Program-made: the position numbers and the translations under genes
The notes under the pieces: generated by a model
Database searches by the model: none
What the model saw: only the letters and a program-made list of their open reading frames with translations
Told to the model about the DNA's origin: nothing
Origin: Forficula auricularia
Lineage: Eukaryota > Arthropoda > Insecta > Dermaptera > Forficulidae
Assembly: GCA_024734495.1 (NCBI GenBank)
Contig: JALMQS010000091.1
Location: 313,282 to 377,281, forward strand
Direction: 5' to 3'
DNA length: 64,000 nucleotides
Part shown: positions 21,415-32,836 of the stretch, in pieces
How the letters are laid out: each line of letters opens with the position of its first letter
Numbering within the stretch: position 1 is the stretch's first letter

Positions 21415-21835
21415 ATTCTTGTATATATATTTAGAATCGGTTTGTCGAAAAAGGGCTCTAACGATTTGGATGAAATTCACGGGTTAGGCGGGTTTTTGTG
21501 TTGACAATTCGATCTATCAAGGTCTCATCTTCGGATAAGTTGTTTTTGATGGGTTTTTTGTTAATTGAAATAATTATTCACAGGTGGTTGTTGGAATAAA
21601 ATTTATAATTGCATTTCTTTCAATTTATTTTTAATAAAATTATTTGGTTTTTTATTTTAAATTGCACTAATAGATCATTACAAATGTTATTATATATTAG
21701 AATTTGCCAATTTGATTAAATAAAGGTATTTTTCTATAAAATAATTTAATAGAATATCAATTTTATTCTCTTAAAAATCCGATAATTCGAAGGATCATAC
21801 CTCCTTCTTCAGGATTTAAAAGGGTCAAAATAAGG
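21415..21835 (-). mobile_element. Ribozyme-bearing TIR element, partial, minus strand
   Basis: Same order of parts as 57600-57960 read on the minus strand: hammerhead-like motif (21774-21818), CACCTGTGAATAATTA-type segment near 21575, and the second motif CGAAGATGAGACCTTGATAG-GAATTGTC at about 21507-21545. Both termini are lost. Confidence 0.55.
21774..21818 (-). ncRNA. Hammerhead-like motif, GAAU variant
   Basis: Minus strand: AAATC, CTGAAGA, GGAGG...CCTTC, GAATTATC, GGATTT. Same variant as 20852 with one further change (G to A at 16.2). Confidence 0.45.
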
Positions 21836-21839
21836 GAAG

Positions 21840-23480
21840 GGGTGTAAATTAGTCATGTCGGAAAATAAATATTTTAATCGTTCATATCTCGTCTTCGGAA
21901 AGTCGCAGAGCCTTGAAATTTGAAACTTAAGCTATTTAAAAGCAAAAAGTTACCGAGCAAAATTTTATTTTAAATAAAAATTTAACTGGCTCATCACAAA
22001 CGGTTGCCTTCCAGTTGAAGGTCATAAATAAATAGATAAATACCCCGGGGATATTTATTATCAATCTAGACTAGCTAAAGCCTAAAATGACAGAGGACAC
22101 CTGTCATCATTTCCCTATTAATAGTATAATCTTCTTAATAAGAATTTGAATACGTAAATCACTTAATTAAAAATGAAAGTGTATTACATAACGGTTTATT
22201 AGTATTTTTAAAAATTTAATTTTTTTGGCAACCAAATAAATTAACTTTTATTTCAATTTTATTACCGAGTAATAGCAAACCACTAAGGTTTCTCATTCGG
22301 TACGGCAGGAAATTTTATTCTATTAGATATCTCTTAATATCTAAGCGAATGTCTTATTTAAACTTCTAGTGAAACCTCTTATTATATCTAAACAAGTGTT
22401 TTTTTTATCATAAAACAACTTAGATTAATTCCAAATAGCGATATCTTAATAATTAAGATATTAAAAAAAATTAACAAAAAATTTGTTTATATTATTAATT
22501 GTTTTTTTTTTAATTTTAAAACCCACTATAAGATTATAAGAAATATTAATATATATTAAAATTAGATTACCTTGTATCTTAAATCAAATATAATAATTAA
22601 TTCAACCAAATGAATAAATATTTATATAATTCATTTGATTGAATATAGATTCTACACCAAAAAAATTTACTCATCTAGTCAGAAATACAAATTATATATT
22701 ATAAATAAAAAATATTCAAGTTTATATCATTTGTTGTCGTAATTATGTATTATTTCATTTAAATATCCAACTATTAAATTTAATTATTTCACTATTTTAC
22801 CCAAATAACAATATTTTCATAATTTACTTATTGGTACTTGGTTCAAATAGCGGCATCTTAACTATTAAGATATCTAGAGTTTCTTCAAAAATATGAGAAT
22901 ACTTAAAATACGTATAACAGAGATCGATTTCGCCATAATTAACTTCACCATCTATTCATATCAAATATAATTTCTTAACTATAAATACTTATATTGTTTT
23001 TTCTACATCGCTTAATCTGACCCTGGGTGCGACCCTAATCGCAACAATAATTTAAAAAAAAAACGCCAGCAGACAAAAATTGTCAAATATTCAAAAAAAT
23101 TGAACAAATTAGGTATATAAACCTTAGGAAAAAGTTTTTACTTTTTTCTTCAGTTTATTCAGATAATTTTCCAAATCTAATTTGATCATTAACTAATGAG
23201 TTCTCTCTTATCTCTCAGTCTGTGCTTCTGTTTTTTTTTAAACGTTTGCCTATTATCTTAGATTAGCAGCTCGAAAGGAGGAACTAAGTAGTAAAACTAT
23301 TCATGTTAACCAATCTAATTAAATTGACATAATTATCACTCTCTGTCGAAAGAAGACACTTTTGACAGGTTACTTACATAAGACACGGATGAAATATAAA
23401 ACAGTAATAGACCAATCAATATAATGATGAACAAAATTAAGAATAGAAAAAAACAAAGTTTAATTTGAAATAACATTTAA
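21840..23480. other. Long AT-rich stretch without recognised features
   Basis: No coding or structural signal that I can support. Short segment AAATTTAATTATTTCACTATTTTAC and neighbouring AT blocks look unique. A single TTAAAACCCACTATAAG near 22518 resembles one unit of the intronic minisatellites. Confidence 0.4.
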
Positions 23481-23489
23481 ATTAGATAA

Positions 23490-23545
23490 ACTTTTATAAG
23501 AATGCACGACGTTTCGAGGTATATCTGGAGTCGTTTATATGTGCA
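23490..23545 (-). other. Decayed hammerhead-like segment
   Basis: Minus strand ACTCCAGATATACCTCGAAACGTCGTG keeps the GAAACGTC half, but the CTGANGA half is not recognisable. A related fragment ACGACTCCAGGAATACGTC is at about 24998. Confidence 0.25.
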
Positions 23546-23667
23546 GGGGTCGACTTTGGTTTTCAAATTTTTTTTTTGATGTTAAAAGTGTAAATTCTAA
23601 AAACTCATAATATTTAAATTTAAATAAATGCATTTTTGAGCTTTCAAAAATAATATTTAAGAAAAAA

Positions 23668-24935
23668 AACCGACTTCAAAAAAATTAAATGCAACAAATA
23701 AAATACACTAAAAGGTATAAAATAATTATCTTATTTAGTTACAACTAAACTACGAAATATTAACATGAAATTACTTTTTGAAGTCGGTGCCAAACAAACT
23801 ATACCTATAAGCGAGCGTACCCGTTAAACGTACTAAGATCCGTCGAGTACGATTAATAAAATGTATATGTTTGGCACCGACTTTAAAAAGTAATTTCATG
23901 TTAATATTTCGTCGTTTAGTTGTAACTAAATAAGATAATAATTATTTTATACCTTTTAGTGGATTTTATTTGTTGCATTTGATTTTTTTGAAGTCGGTTT
24001 TATTTTTTTCTTAAAAATTATTTTTATTTTTCGTTTTTTAGTGGTGTTATTAATAGTGATCATATTATCAGAACTTGACCAAATTAATATGGCACCATAC
24101 CTAAAATACCCACTTTCTAATAAAAATAAATTGCAACGAATCGTTGCTAAACTTTATCCAATGTACTATCTGATTCTATGGTAAAGTACTTTAAAATATA
24201 ATTTTACAAAAAACTTTATATGACCTTTTTTATGGTCCTCAAGGTAATTAATCATAATTTTAAATTTCATTATAATTAGTTTAGTCATTTTCAAAATATT
24301 TAGAAAAAACTAAAAAAGTACTGAAATAAAGTACTAATTTTTGTGGGCCGATATGTACCTAAAACTAATCAGCGCTTCATTTTTTTAAAGTAATTGTAGG
24401 TTTTCAATTTCATTTCAATTGGTTGTACGGCGTGGAAAAAATCATGGCCGAAAAAAACGATAACATACATCCATACATCCGCACGCACTTCCTGAAAAAA
24501 TCGCACTTTTTGGACTCTGGACGAGACCCCATGTAATTTTTGGCAAAACCGTCACGTGCTAAAATTCAACCTAAATGAATACTACAATTTCTGACTTTAA
24601 TTGAGACCATGGGTTCCGTAGTCTTTACCTGACGACCCTTTGAAGTCGCGCTTTCCACGAGACCGATTACAATACTTTACCCATGCTTCGCATTGGATAA
24701 AGTAAAAAGAATCATCGAAATCGGTTCATAAACAAAGAAGTTAGGCCTGAACAAACCTAACAAAAATGGTCTAATACAAAAATGGGACAAATCGGAAGGA
24801 AGACTGAACCCAATGCAAATTTTTTTTTTTTCAAAATCTGTTCACAATTGGCGGAGATATGAGGTAACATAGACACAAAAAAAAAAAAAAAAAAATCATT
24901 CGAATAGAGAACCTCCTCCTTTTTTGAAGTCGGTT
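23668..24935. mobile_element. Repeat B, copy with an insertion
   Basis: Foldback part 23668-24000 with ACCGACTTCAAAAA ends and the GGTGCCAAAC centre, then the second part ending CCTCCTCCTTTTTTGAAGTCGG at 24930. An unrelated segment, about 24122-24715, between AAACTTTATCCAATG and GGATAAAGTAAAA, interrupts it and has its own inverted ends; similar text occurs at 39720. Confidence 0.65.
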
Positions 24936-25017
24936 AAAAATTGAAAACCACAGTTAGCCCCATCAGTCTATCTTAAGACTTAAATCTGCAATTGAAAACG
25001 ACTCCAGGAATACGTCC

Positions 25018-25075
25018 GGGGGGGGGGGGGGTACGGTCCGTACCGGGGGCACATATTTTGGGGCGTTATTTTTTA
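25018..25075 (+). other. Long G-run with short palindrome
   Basis: More than 15 consecutive G followed by TACGGTCCGTACC and another G-run. Possible quadruplex former. Directly upstream of the hAT-like fragment. Confidence 0.5.
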
Positions 25076-25321
25076 TATTTAGTTATAGTTGTAAAAAACA
25101 ACTTGTTCACTTCATAAGTTTACTATTCGATTTCCACGAATTATGAATTACTATATGATTTCGAATATTTTTCCTCGTCGTCAAGTCAATCTATGGTAGA
25201 AAATATTATTTCTAAAAATTTTGCTCGGACTATTTTCCTGGTCTTCAAGGTTCGTTTGCAATTCAAAACTTAGACGCCGATTTCAGTGAAGGAGTAAAAC
25301 GTCCTAGTAATACAATCAAAG

Positions 25322-25560
25322 CCAAAAGTGAAACAAGAAAGCTTAATCACGAGGGTTTTTTTTCTTCAAATTTTTCCTAATGGTGAAAAACTGTTAGTAT
25401 CGTGGATGGTGTATTCAACATCGAAGAAAAGTATTTATTGTTTTTGCTGCAAACTGTTTGATGATCTTTGTCAATCAAGTTTTAACAGGGAAAATGGTTT
25501 TAACAAATGATGGAAACTTAATTCTTTAAAAAAGTATGTTGTATTTTTATAAAAGTTGCA
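25322..25560 (+). pseudogene. hAT-family / ZMYM-type TTF zinc-finger fragment
   Basis: Open frame TRVFFLQIFPNGEKLLVSWM, VYSTSKKSIYCFCCKLFDDL, SFNRENGFNK, then TGA and WKLNSLKK in the same frame. The W(M)YS..K..IYCFCCKLF pattern is the TTF-type zinc finger at the N-terminus of hAT transposases and related ZMYM-like proteins. The nonsense codon at 25508-25510 and lack of a dimerisation domain show a relic. Confidence 0.6.
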
Positions 25561-25914
25561 TTTATAAGTATATCAACATATGGGGCGGGCATCCTTTATT
25601 ACTGCCTAATTTAAATATGGCATCCAATGGTAAAAAGTCCCCACCTATAGTTTTTCTCAATTACAATTATTTATTGATGTTTATTAATTTATAAAAACCA
25701 CCATTTGATTAACTTAGAAAGGGGAGTAAATTGGAGACCGTCCCCGGTCGGCAAACATTCTAGGTAGGCCACTCTACGTCATGCATTCTGATAATCTCAT
25801 TAAAATAATTGAAGTGGCTTCAGCCGAAATATCTTTACTGATAAACAACAACTCAACCACCGAAATATCAAATCTTCAACATGAAATATTCCATTAATAA
25901 GTTATTTTTTATAA

Positions 25915-26010
25915 GGGTTCAAATCTTAGACTATGAAATATATAGACACGCCCTGGTGTCGATTTGGTGAGGCCAACATCAACTAGAGAATGTGACGTCA
26001 TCTGTAGGTA
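25915..26010 (-). repeat. Short repeat, inverse of 26412-26515
   Basis: Contains ATATATAGACACGCCC and AATGTGACGTCATCTGTAGG; the inverse arrangement GGGCGTGTCTATATATTTCA and AACGTGACGTCATCTGTAGG is at 26412-26510. Two facing copies of a roughly 95-bp repeat that includes the CRE-like TGACGTCA. Confidence 0.5.
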
Positions 26011-26411
26011 GGAACACCCAGAAATAGCATGGCCACTATAGGAATTATTATACATTGAGATAAATTTATCGTAGTTTTGATTATTTATTTTGGATTCCAA
26101 TAATCGCAAACTAATATTATATTTATTTATTTATTTATTCATTCATAATTCTTACAATTTAACTTTACACAATGCTCTGAGGAAGTTTGCCTCATATGAG
26201 CAGTAAAAAATAATAATTAACATAAAACAAAGAGGAGAAAAATAAAAACAAGTGTGTGCGAAAAAGAAAGAAAGCTCCAGCGAAAGGAAGGTGAGAGAGC
26301 CAGCAGGAGGGAAAAGATACACCATAAAAGAGAGACGCCAAAAAAGAGACGCTCATTCCCGAGACCCGCCCCCGCGAATACATGCCATATTAATATTACC
26401 AAAATATTTAT

Positions 26412-26515
26412 GCGAGAACGTGACGTCATCTGTAGGCGATGTTGGCCTCACTTCACTCTGTGTGGAGAGTAGCAGAGGGCGTGTCTATATATTTCATGGT
26501 CCAAGGTTCAAATAA
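26412..26515 (+). repeat. Short repeat, partner of 25915-26010
   Basis: See partner. The region between them (26011-26411) holds an AG-rich tract whose overlapping ORFs are low complexity and not genes. Confidence 0.5.
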
Positions 26516-26665
26516 AGAGTCATGTAGCTTTTGATATTTGTTTTATCTAAAAATTCCCTCTAATAAGATTGGAGTAATTTATGAAGACGGACTGATAAGT
26601 GTATTAAGTGGATATCGATGAGGCAGTCCAAAGAAGAAGATAATTTACACAATCTTTTTATTCAT

Positions 26666-26705
26666 AAAACCGACATTTCGGAGGCTATCCTCCTTTCAGG
26701 GTTTG
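26666..26705 (-). ncRNA. Hammerhead motif, broken by 2-nt loss
   Basis: Minus strand reads CTGAAAGGAGG where the intact copy has CTGAAGAAGGAGG, removing G8 and A9 of the core. The rest (CCTCC, GAAATGTC, GGTTTT) is preserved. Confidence 0.45.
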
Positions 26706-26892
26706 AAAATCAGTGAAGGAAATCCAATGCGACATTCCTCTCTGTCTCTTCTTTCAGTAGCAGTAACAATAATATCAGCAGAATTATAATGAAGTAATTC
26801 TGCTGAGATTGAAATACAAGATATTATTGTTACTGCTACTGAAAGAGGAGACTGAGGGGAATGTCGCATTGGATTTCCTTCACTGACTTTTC

Positions 26893-26936
26893 AAAACCCT
26901 GAAGAAGGAGGGAATAGCCTCCGAAATGTCGGTTTT
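26893..26936 (+). ncRNA. Hammerhead ribozyme motif, best canonical copy
   Basis: Stem I AAAACC (26893-26898) pairs with GGTTTT (26931-26936), 6 of 6. Core CTGAAGA (26899-26905), A, stem II GGAGG...CCTCC (5 bp), GAAA (26923-26926), stem III A-TG-T with one wobble, cleavage base C26930. Every conserved hammerhead position is present. Confidence 0.7.
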
Positions 26937-27147
26937 ATGAATAAAAAGATTGTGTAAATTATCTTCTTCTTTTTTTTGGACTGCCTCATCGATATCAACT
27001 TAATTCCCTCTAATGTTTCGGCTATTGGTTATTAAGACCGCAAGAATTTGGAAGATAAAAACGTTTGTTTTTTTTTAATTCAAATTTTAAATAGGTAAAA
27101 CAAAGAAATAACTTTAAAAACATGGTTTCATTTAAATAATATATATT

Positions 27148-27215
27148 ACTAGTTGACGACCGGGCCTTCGATTCGGCGTCACCTAGCCCCTGGCGGGGAG
27201 CGTCTCGTTCATACC
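27148..27215 (-). mobile_element. Helitron-like terminus candidate
   Basis: Minus strand ends in GACGCCGAATCGAAGGCCC, then GTCAACTAG followed by T: a stem-forming GC-rich segment just before CTAG-T. CCTGGCGGGGAGCGTCTC resembles the end of the 606-bp element. Extent of the element to the right is unknown. Confidence 0.35.
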
Positions 27216-27449
27216 AATTTAATAATTGAAATTTAAAATCTTACTGTAAGTATCGAAAGAATGTGCTGAATGAAATTGATTCAAAAATAAGGAAGAATAA
27301 GGAAAGATTTATTTAACACATTGCCTAAGCACGATCACTATCTGACCAATCAGAATCGTTCTAATAATTTAACGCTTTGGCATTGGCTATGCACTGGCCA
27401 ATCAGATCGTTTCCACATACATATCCACATACTTTTCTATTTTATATAT

Positions 27450-27476
27450 ATAGATAGATAGATAGATAGATAGATA
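27450..27476. repeat. (TAGA)n microsatellite
   Basis: About six to seven tetranucleotide units. Confidence 0.9.
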
Positions 27477-27639
27477 AGAGAGAGTTTCCTATATCGTACC
27501 ATCGCCTAAATCGTACCACTTCAATATTTCTTAAAATACTGTAAACTACTGCAATATACCGGGTAAACCTCGAACTAAACTTCATTCCAGCCATCCTAGT
27601 GAAAAATAAGTGCTCTGACGCTCTAAGTTTCATTGTAGT

Positions 27640-28548
27640 GTTGATTTGTTTAAAATTCAGTCCTTTGATGTAGATTTTTGTGTTGTGCTATAAGGAGATA
27701 CTGAACAAGAATTAAAACTTTTATAAATTTATAAATTATGTAATTTGTCAAACTAAAAAAAATAAAGTTACATGTAATATTTGAGCCGTTTATTTTGAAA
27801 GTGGCCTAATTCCAATTTTGAAAAAAATGAGTTAATGGCAGATTTAGCTAGTCATAGATATCTTCTTTTCAAATTTATTAAATCATAGCCAAAGGAGTAC
27901 CTACAATATCATCATGAATTCGTCAAAATAAATACATCAAAATATATATAAATATATGTATTTATAAAAATATAAATACAAATATCTCAAAATAACAAAT
28001 AATGAACTTAGGCCATTTTCAAAATAAACGGCTCATTTATTCCTTGATATTTTGACAAAATATAATAAAATTATTGTGAATAAAATATAAAACGTGGTAC
28101 AATATAGGCAACTCTCCCTTAGGTATATCCCTAATATATTATTTTTATTGGTTGATCAAGAAAGCACTGATGCAATTATTAATTTTGTCAAAAATTGAAA
28201 CTCCAATTATTAAGAATTTAAATTTTAAATTATAAAACAAACAAAAAAAACATTAATAAACTGTTTTATTTTGAAAACTAAAAATATAATTATTGATGTG
28301 AAACATCTTTAGCGACGTATCAGTTTGAATTTTTTGTTACAATAAAGGGGAAATGACCTAATAGAAAGGAAATAAAAGACAACATTGATTTAAAAAAAAT
28401 AATAATTTAAATTTTTCTAATTTTAATCAATTTTATTTGTCGTAAACAATTAGTGGGTTTTAAAATTAAAGTTTCACCTCCCCCGAAAGTTTATGTGGAA
28501 GAGGCTCATGCATTTTTTAAATATTATTTGCGATTTGAAACAATTTTT
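27640..28548. other. AT-rich stretch without recognised features
   Basis: No gene. Two segments near 27785 and 28015 are facing versions of CCGTTTATTTTGAAAGTGGCC, suggesting a decayed inverted-repeat element of about 250 bp (27784-28035). The single unit TTAGTGGGTTTTAAAATTAAAG at 28450 is homologous to the intronic minisatellite unit. Confidence 0.4.
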
Positions 28549-29246
28549 TTACTTTACCATACAGTGTATGGTCAAGTATTGTAATCGTGAATTAAAAAAG
28601 TGTTTTTTTTTCTTCTTTTTTTAGAAATATCTGAAAAACGGTTGAAACTAATTTGATTTAAAAAATTGAGCGAAACCATGGCATTTCGCTCTATAAAAAA
28701 GCCCTAATAAGTGAACATCAAAAAAATTATATTTTTCGAGATAATAATTGTTTTGTCAAAATGTCTGTTAGTTAGTCTGTGCGTTACCAAATTTTTCTGG
28801 ACGAACTTACTCAATAACTAGTGTGAATATCGAAACCAAATTTCGCACGTAGTTTTGGTCCAATGGGATTAAGAGCTGATTAGATTTTGGTGCATATTCA
28901 CACAAAATTAAGGGGGGTAGAGGGGGGGGGGGGTTAAAAATTAAAAATTTAGGCCGTTTGAGCAAACTCAACCAAATATTGTATAAATAATCAGTGGACC
29001 CCTAGACGTCTAAAAATGCAAAAACTAAGCCCCCGAAATGGGGGGGAGGGTCAAAAAATGAAAATTTTTGCCATTTACCAAACTCAACCAAATTTTGTAT
29101 ACATAATCAGTTCCAGGAGTCTAAAAATGCAAAAACTAACCCCCGCCCTACATGATTATAAATAATTTTATTAAATATTAAATATAAGTGAGGGCCCAGG
29201 TTGTATGGTAAAGTCAAGTGGATGGCCACATCAGAACACGTCAGCT
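28549..29246 (-). repeat. Dispersed repeat A, minus strand
   Basis: From ACTTTACCATACAGTGTATGG to CAGAACACGTCAGCTTATTT, with two tandem units and several G-runs. Same ends as the other complete copies. Confidence 0.75.
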
Positions 29247-29490
29247 TATTTTTTCACATGAATGATCCAATGAAGCCAAACTATTAAGAATTTGTTTGTT
29301 GTTTATAGTGAATTAATCCGGATTGAAATAATCCAATAGTTTATAGTGTGTTAGATTTAATGTGCGCCCTCCAAGTCTCTCTCTACGAGAGAGGAGGATG
29401 ATTTCTGGAAATCGATTTCCAGAGGTTAGTTAGGTGTAGTGGCGCATGCCTGGGTGTCCTCTACTCTGCTCTGCTCTTTTGAACCGGGTC

Positions 29491-29511
29491 GATAGCCAGC
29501 CAGCCAGCCAG
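29491..29511. repeat. (CCAG)n microsatellite
   Basis: Four to five CCAG/CAGC units in a locally GC-rich block (29380-29560) that holds no recognised gene; the GGAAATCGATTTCC palindrome lies at about 29397-29410. Confidence 0.7.
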
Positions 29512-30151
29512 CGCCCAAACTGGGGGGCCGTCTGACGTCACCGGCCAAAATACTGCAGTAACACCCTTCTATACAAAAATAAATCCAAATGGATGGGAAT
29601 CAAATTGGAAAACAACATGTTCTGGAAAAATTAAAATCAATCTATTTTCTTTTTGATAGAATAAAACGAGAGAGCTTATTAATACATCTAGCGATCCATT
29701 TTCATTTGAATAAGCATAATTTGCAAATACAGGGTGGGGCATAAAGATCTACCACATTTTGAAGAGGTATAAAAAATGAAAAAATTTAACTAGAAAAAAA
29801 CTGAATTTATTTTTGAAAAGAATATAAAATATTTTTTTTTTTTTTTAATATGTTTTCAACATTAGGTATATCAGACGAAAAAAAGGTGTAGGGGGGTCAA
29901 AAATGAAAATTCTAGCTCTTTCAACCAAACTCAAACAAATTTTGTATACATATTCTGTGGACAACCAGAAGGCTTGAAATTCAAAAACTAACACTCCGAA
30001 ATGGAGGAGGGGTCAAGTCCTTTTGACCAAATTATATATACAACATTTGGTTAGTTTTTGCATTTCAATCCTTCTGGGGGTCCACAGAATATGTATACAA
30101 AATTTAAAATTTAGGGAACGCGGTGTTGGTTTATAGTGAAACATTGTTAAA

Positions 30152-30342
30152 ATTAAATTAGGTTGGAGTTGGTGGTGTTTCACAAGGAGAAAAATTAAAA
30201 TACAAAGTTTTTTAGTTTACTTTGACGTCAATGTTCTCCTGAAGATGAGTTAAGAGCTCGAAATATATAGAGTAAACTAAAAAAATCTTTGTATTTTAAT
30301 TTTTCTCCTTGTGAAACACCACCAACTCCAACCTAATTTAAT
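30152..30342. mobile_element. Foldback element with central hammerhead
   Basis: Arms 30152-30207 and 30287-30342 are inverse complements with essentially no differences. The loop holds a single hammerhead motif on the + strand. Same architecture as 16442-16652 and 46808-47314. Confidence 0.75.
30213..30278 (+). ncRNA. Hammerhead ribozyme motif
   Basis: Core CTGAAGA (30239-30245), one base, stem II GAG...CTC, GAAA (30260-30263), stem III ATATAT, cleavage base A30269. Stem I CTC/GAG beside the core continues, across an internal loop, into AGTTTAC/GTAAACT and then the foldback arms, so stem I can be very long. Confidence 0.6.
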
Positions 30343-30679
30343 TTTATACAAAATTTGGTTGAGTTTGGTAACAAGGGCTAGAATTTTCATTTTTGACCCT
30401 CCCCTCTATTTTGGGTGGTTAGTTTTTGCATTTATAGCCTTTTTGGGGCCCACAGAATATGTATACAAAATTTGGTTGAGTTTGGTCGAAAGGCCTAGAA
30501 TTTTAATTTTTGACAAATTTTTGAAAAATTTATTTTATGTTTAAAATTTGAATTTTTATTTAAATAAAACATGTTTTATGTTCTTTTCATAAATATGTTC
30601 AGTTTTTTTTTCTAGTTAAATTTTTTCATTTTTTTTATACCTCTTCAAAATATAGTAGATCTTTATGTCCCCACCCTGT

Positions 30680-31250
30680 ATATTCGAAGTATTTTCCTTT
30701 AGGGAGACTGTCTAGTAGAATTTCAATGGTTATCATTACAACGGCTTAAAATCTCTGTATAAAATCATTCAAATAAATACTTTCCACATTTTGGAATCAG
30801 AAGTTCTAAAGCTATCTAAAGAAGCAAAAATCTAATCAATTTGAATTTCTTCCAAAATAAATCATTCGTTTAAAATTCCAATAAGATTTTTGATTTATGA
30901 TAATATAAATATATATTATCTAAATTTCAAGTTGTTATCTAATTTAATTTATGAGCTACAATAGATAGAGTACTTTGATGACACATTTTTGATATAGTTT
31001 CTTTTGAGTATGTATATGTGATTTCGTAATATTTATTTTTTTAAAGTAGTTTCAAGTGTTATTAGATGCAAACGCAGACAGAATTAAATATCTGAGCATC
31101 AATCTGAGTAAGCACCAATGAATGCATTTACGTAACATAAAGAGCCTAAAATTTAGGCAACCAGTTGTTAAGGCAAGCATGGCAGGCGATTTCGAAATCT
31201 CTTCTAAATGATATAGAAATAAACGAGGAGTGATCCGCGATTGGAAGTAG
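30680..31250. other. AT-rich spacer, no gene seen
   Basis: Runs from the TIR element to the satellite. No coding signal. Confidence 0.4.
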
Positions 31251-31254
31251 GTGT

Positions 31255-32150
31255 GCACCTCTTTGGAAGTAGTTGGAAATATTTGGAAGTACTTGGAAAT
31301 ATTTGAAAGTACTTGGAAATATTTGAAAGTAGTTGGGAATATTTGAAAGTACCTGGAAATATTTGGAAGTACTTGAAAATATTTGAAAGTACTTGGAAAT
31401 TTTCGAAGTACCTGGAAATATTTTGAAGTACTTGGAAATATTTGAAAGTAGTTGGGAATATTTGAAAGTACCTGGAAATATTTGGAAGTACTTGGAAATA
31501 TTTGAAAGTAGTTGGAAATATTCGGAAGTACCTGGAAATATTTTGAAGTACTTGGAAATATTTGAAAGTAGTTGGGAATATTTGAAGTACTTGGAAATAT
31601 TTGAAAGTACTTGGAAAAGTAGTTGGGAATATTTGAAAGTACCTGGAAATATTTGGAAGTACTTGGAAATATTTGAAAGTAGTTGGAAATATTCGAAGTA
31701 CCTGGAAATATTTTGAAGTACTTGGAAATATTTGAAAGTAGTTGGGAATATTTGAAAGTACTTGGAAATATTTGAAAGTAGTTGGGAATATTTGAAAGTA
31801 CCTGGAAATATTTGGAAGTACTTGGAAATATTTGAAAGTACTTGGAAAAGTAGTTGGGAATATTTGAAAGTACTTGAAATATTTGAAGTATTGGAAATAT
31901 TTTGAATACTTGAAAATATTTGAAAGTAGTTGGAATATTTGAAAGTACTTGAAATATTTTGAAGTACTTGGAAATATTTGAAAGTAGTTGGGAATATTTG
32001 AAAGTACCTGGAAATATTTGGAAGTACTTGGAAATATTTGAAAGTACTTGGAAATATGAAGTACCTGGAAATAGTTTGAAGTACTGAAATATTTGAAGGT
32101 ACCTGGAAACATTTGAAAGTACCTGGAAATATTTGGAAGTACAAGTGGAA
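31255..32150. repeat. 20-bp satellite/minisatellite array
   Basis: About 45 tandem copies of a unit near TACTTGGAAATATTTGAAAG, with variants CCTGG, GTTGGG and length changes of 1-3 bp. Since 20 is not a multiple of 3 and the unit has no stop codon on the minus strand in any frame, ORFs of 302-399 codons result (FQVLSNISKYFQIFP). They are by-products of the repeat: no start context, no domain. Confidence 0.9.
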
Positions 32151-32280
32151 GTAGGTGTAGAGCATATTAGGTCGCGGTTCACCCCTCGGAAATAAACGAT
32201 ATTTCTATAATAATTTCTTAGAACTTTTTCTCCCCTCTGATCATCCTCCACTCGATCAACCCTATTCTCTTCCCTTACCC

Positions 32281-32325
32281 CTGAAAAAAGAGGGTCGATC
32301 CTTCGAAACGACGGTTTTTTTAAGA
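32281..32325 (+). ncRNA. Decayed hammerhead-like motif
   Basis: CTGAAAA (core G8 lost), AGAGGG...CCTTC, GAAACGAC, GGTTTT. Related to the 57605 family, including the following TTTAAGAATATG. Inactive by inspection. Confidence 0.4.
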
Positions 32326-32671
32326 ATATGCAAATGACGTTCTAATAAATTCTTTTATTCTGAATTTATAGTTTTCATTATTTTTGAGAAGCCCCTTCAT
32401 CAATTCAACTTCATTTAATTCTATCAATACTACCACTTCATCTTCAATAGAAAATAGCACTAATTAATTATGTTTTTAAAATTAATTAACAATTTATTGA
32501 ACCAGTCATCTAATTAATTGAATTTCATAATTTTAATAAAATCTAATATTTGCAATTAACTACTAGCGGGATTTAAAATAAATAAAAAACAAAACAATTA
32601 ATTAAAAAACGAAATTTGAAAAAAGTAATTAGTGTCTCCTGGTGGAATTATAGATTTTTCATTATTTATAA

Positions 32672-32711
32672 CGAGACTATAGTTTCGAGGTTTTCCCTCT
32701 TCATCAATCTA
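32672..32711 (-). ncRNA. Hammerhead-like motif, C3 mutated
   Basis: Minus strand TTGATGA, A, GAGG...CCTC, GAAA, ACTATAGT, C, TCG. Same as the Penelope-like motif at 7734 except that the first core base C is T. Stem II is intact. Confidence 0.5.
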
Positions 32712-32790
32712 TTACGAATTTATTCAGGATTAATGTAATAGCCACATAATATATTAATAATTAATACATAATTCCTGTAGAATAAATGTA

Positions 32791-32836
32791 ATAGATTGAT
32801 GAAGAGGGAAAAGCTCTCGAAACTATAGTCTCGTTA
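32791..32836 (+). ncRNA. Hammerhead-like motif, C3 mutated
   Basis: TTGATGA (32796-32802), GAG...CTC, GAAA (32819-32822), ACTATAGT, C32830. Identical core substitution to its mirror copy, so it predates the inversion or was copied. Confidence 0.5.

Larger units (their letters stand above)
26568..27003. mobile_element. Foldback element with one intact hammerhead
   Basis: Same family as 18795-19258: GATATCGATGAGGCAGTCC at the left, GACTGCCTCATCGATATC at the right, arms of about 180 bp around a loop near 26780-26800. Left flank TTGGAGTAATTTATGAAGACG matches the right flank of the other copy inverted. The left-arm motif is broken; the right-arm motif is canonical. Confidence 0.75.
29730..30678. 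mobile_element. TIR DNA transposon remnant (CAGGGTGGGGCATAA), nested
   Basis: 949 bp flanked by TA. Left CAGGGTGGGGCATAAAGATC and right GATCTTTATGTCCCCACCCTG are inverse; similarity extends about 80 bp inwards (AACTAGAAAAAAACTGAA and TTCAGTTTTTTTTTCTAGTT). Mariner-like terminus style. Its interior is filled with repeat A fragments and a ribozyme foldback; no transposase remains. Confidence 0.7.

Noticed and set aside
26192..26515. Overlapping ORFs of 63-87 codons on both strands
   Set aside because: AG-rich low complexity tract; no domain and no consistent frame.
31052..32251. 399-codon minus ORF and overlapping 339- and 302-codon ORFs
   Set aside because: Products of a 20-bp tandem repeat with no stop codon in those frames; no domain or start context.
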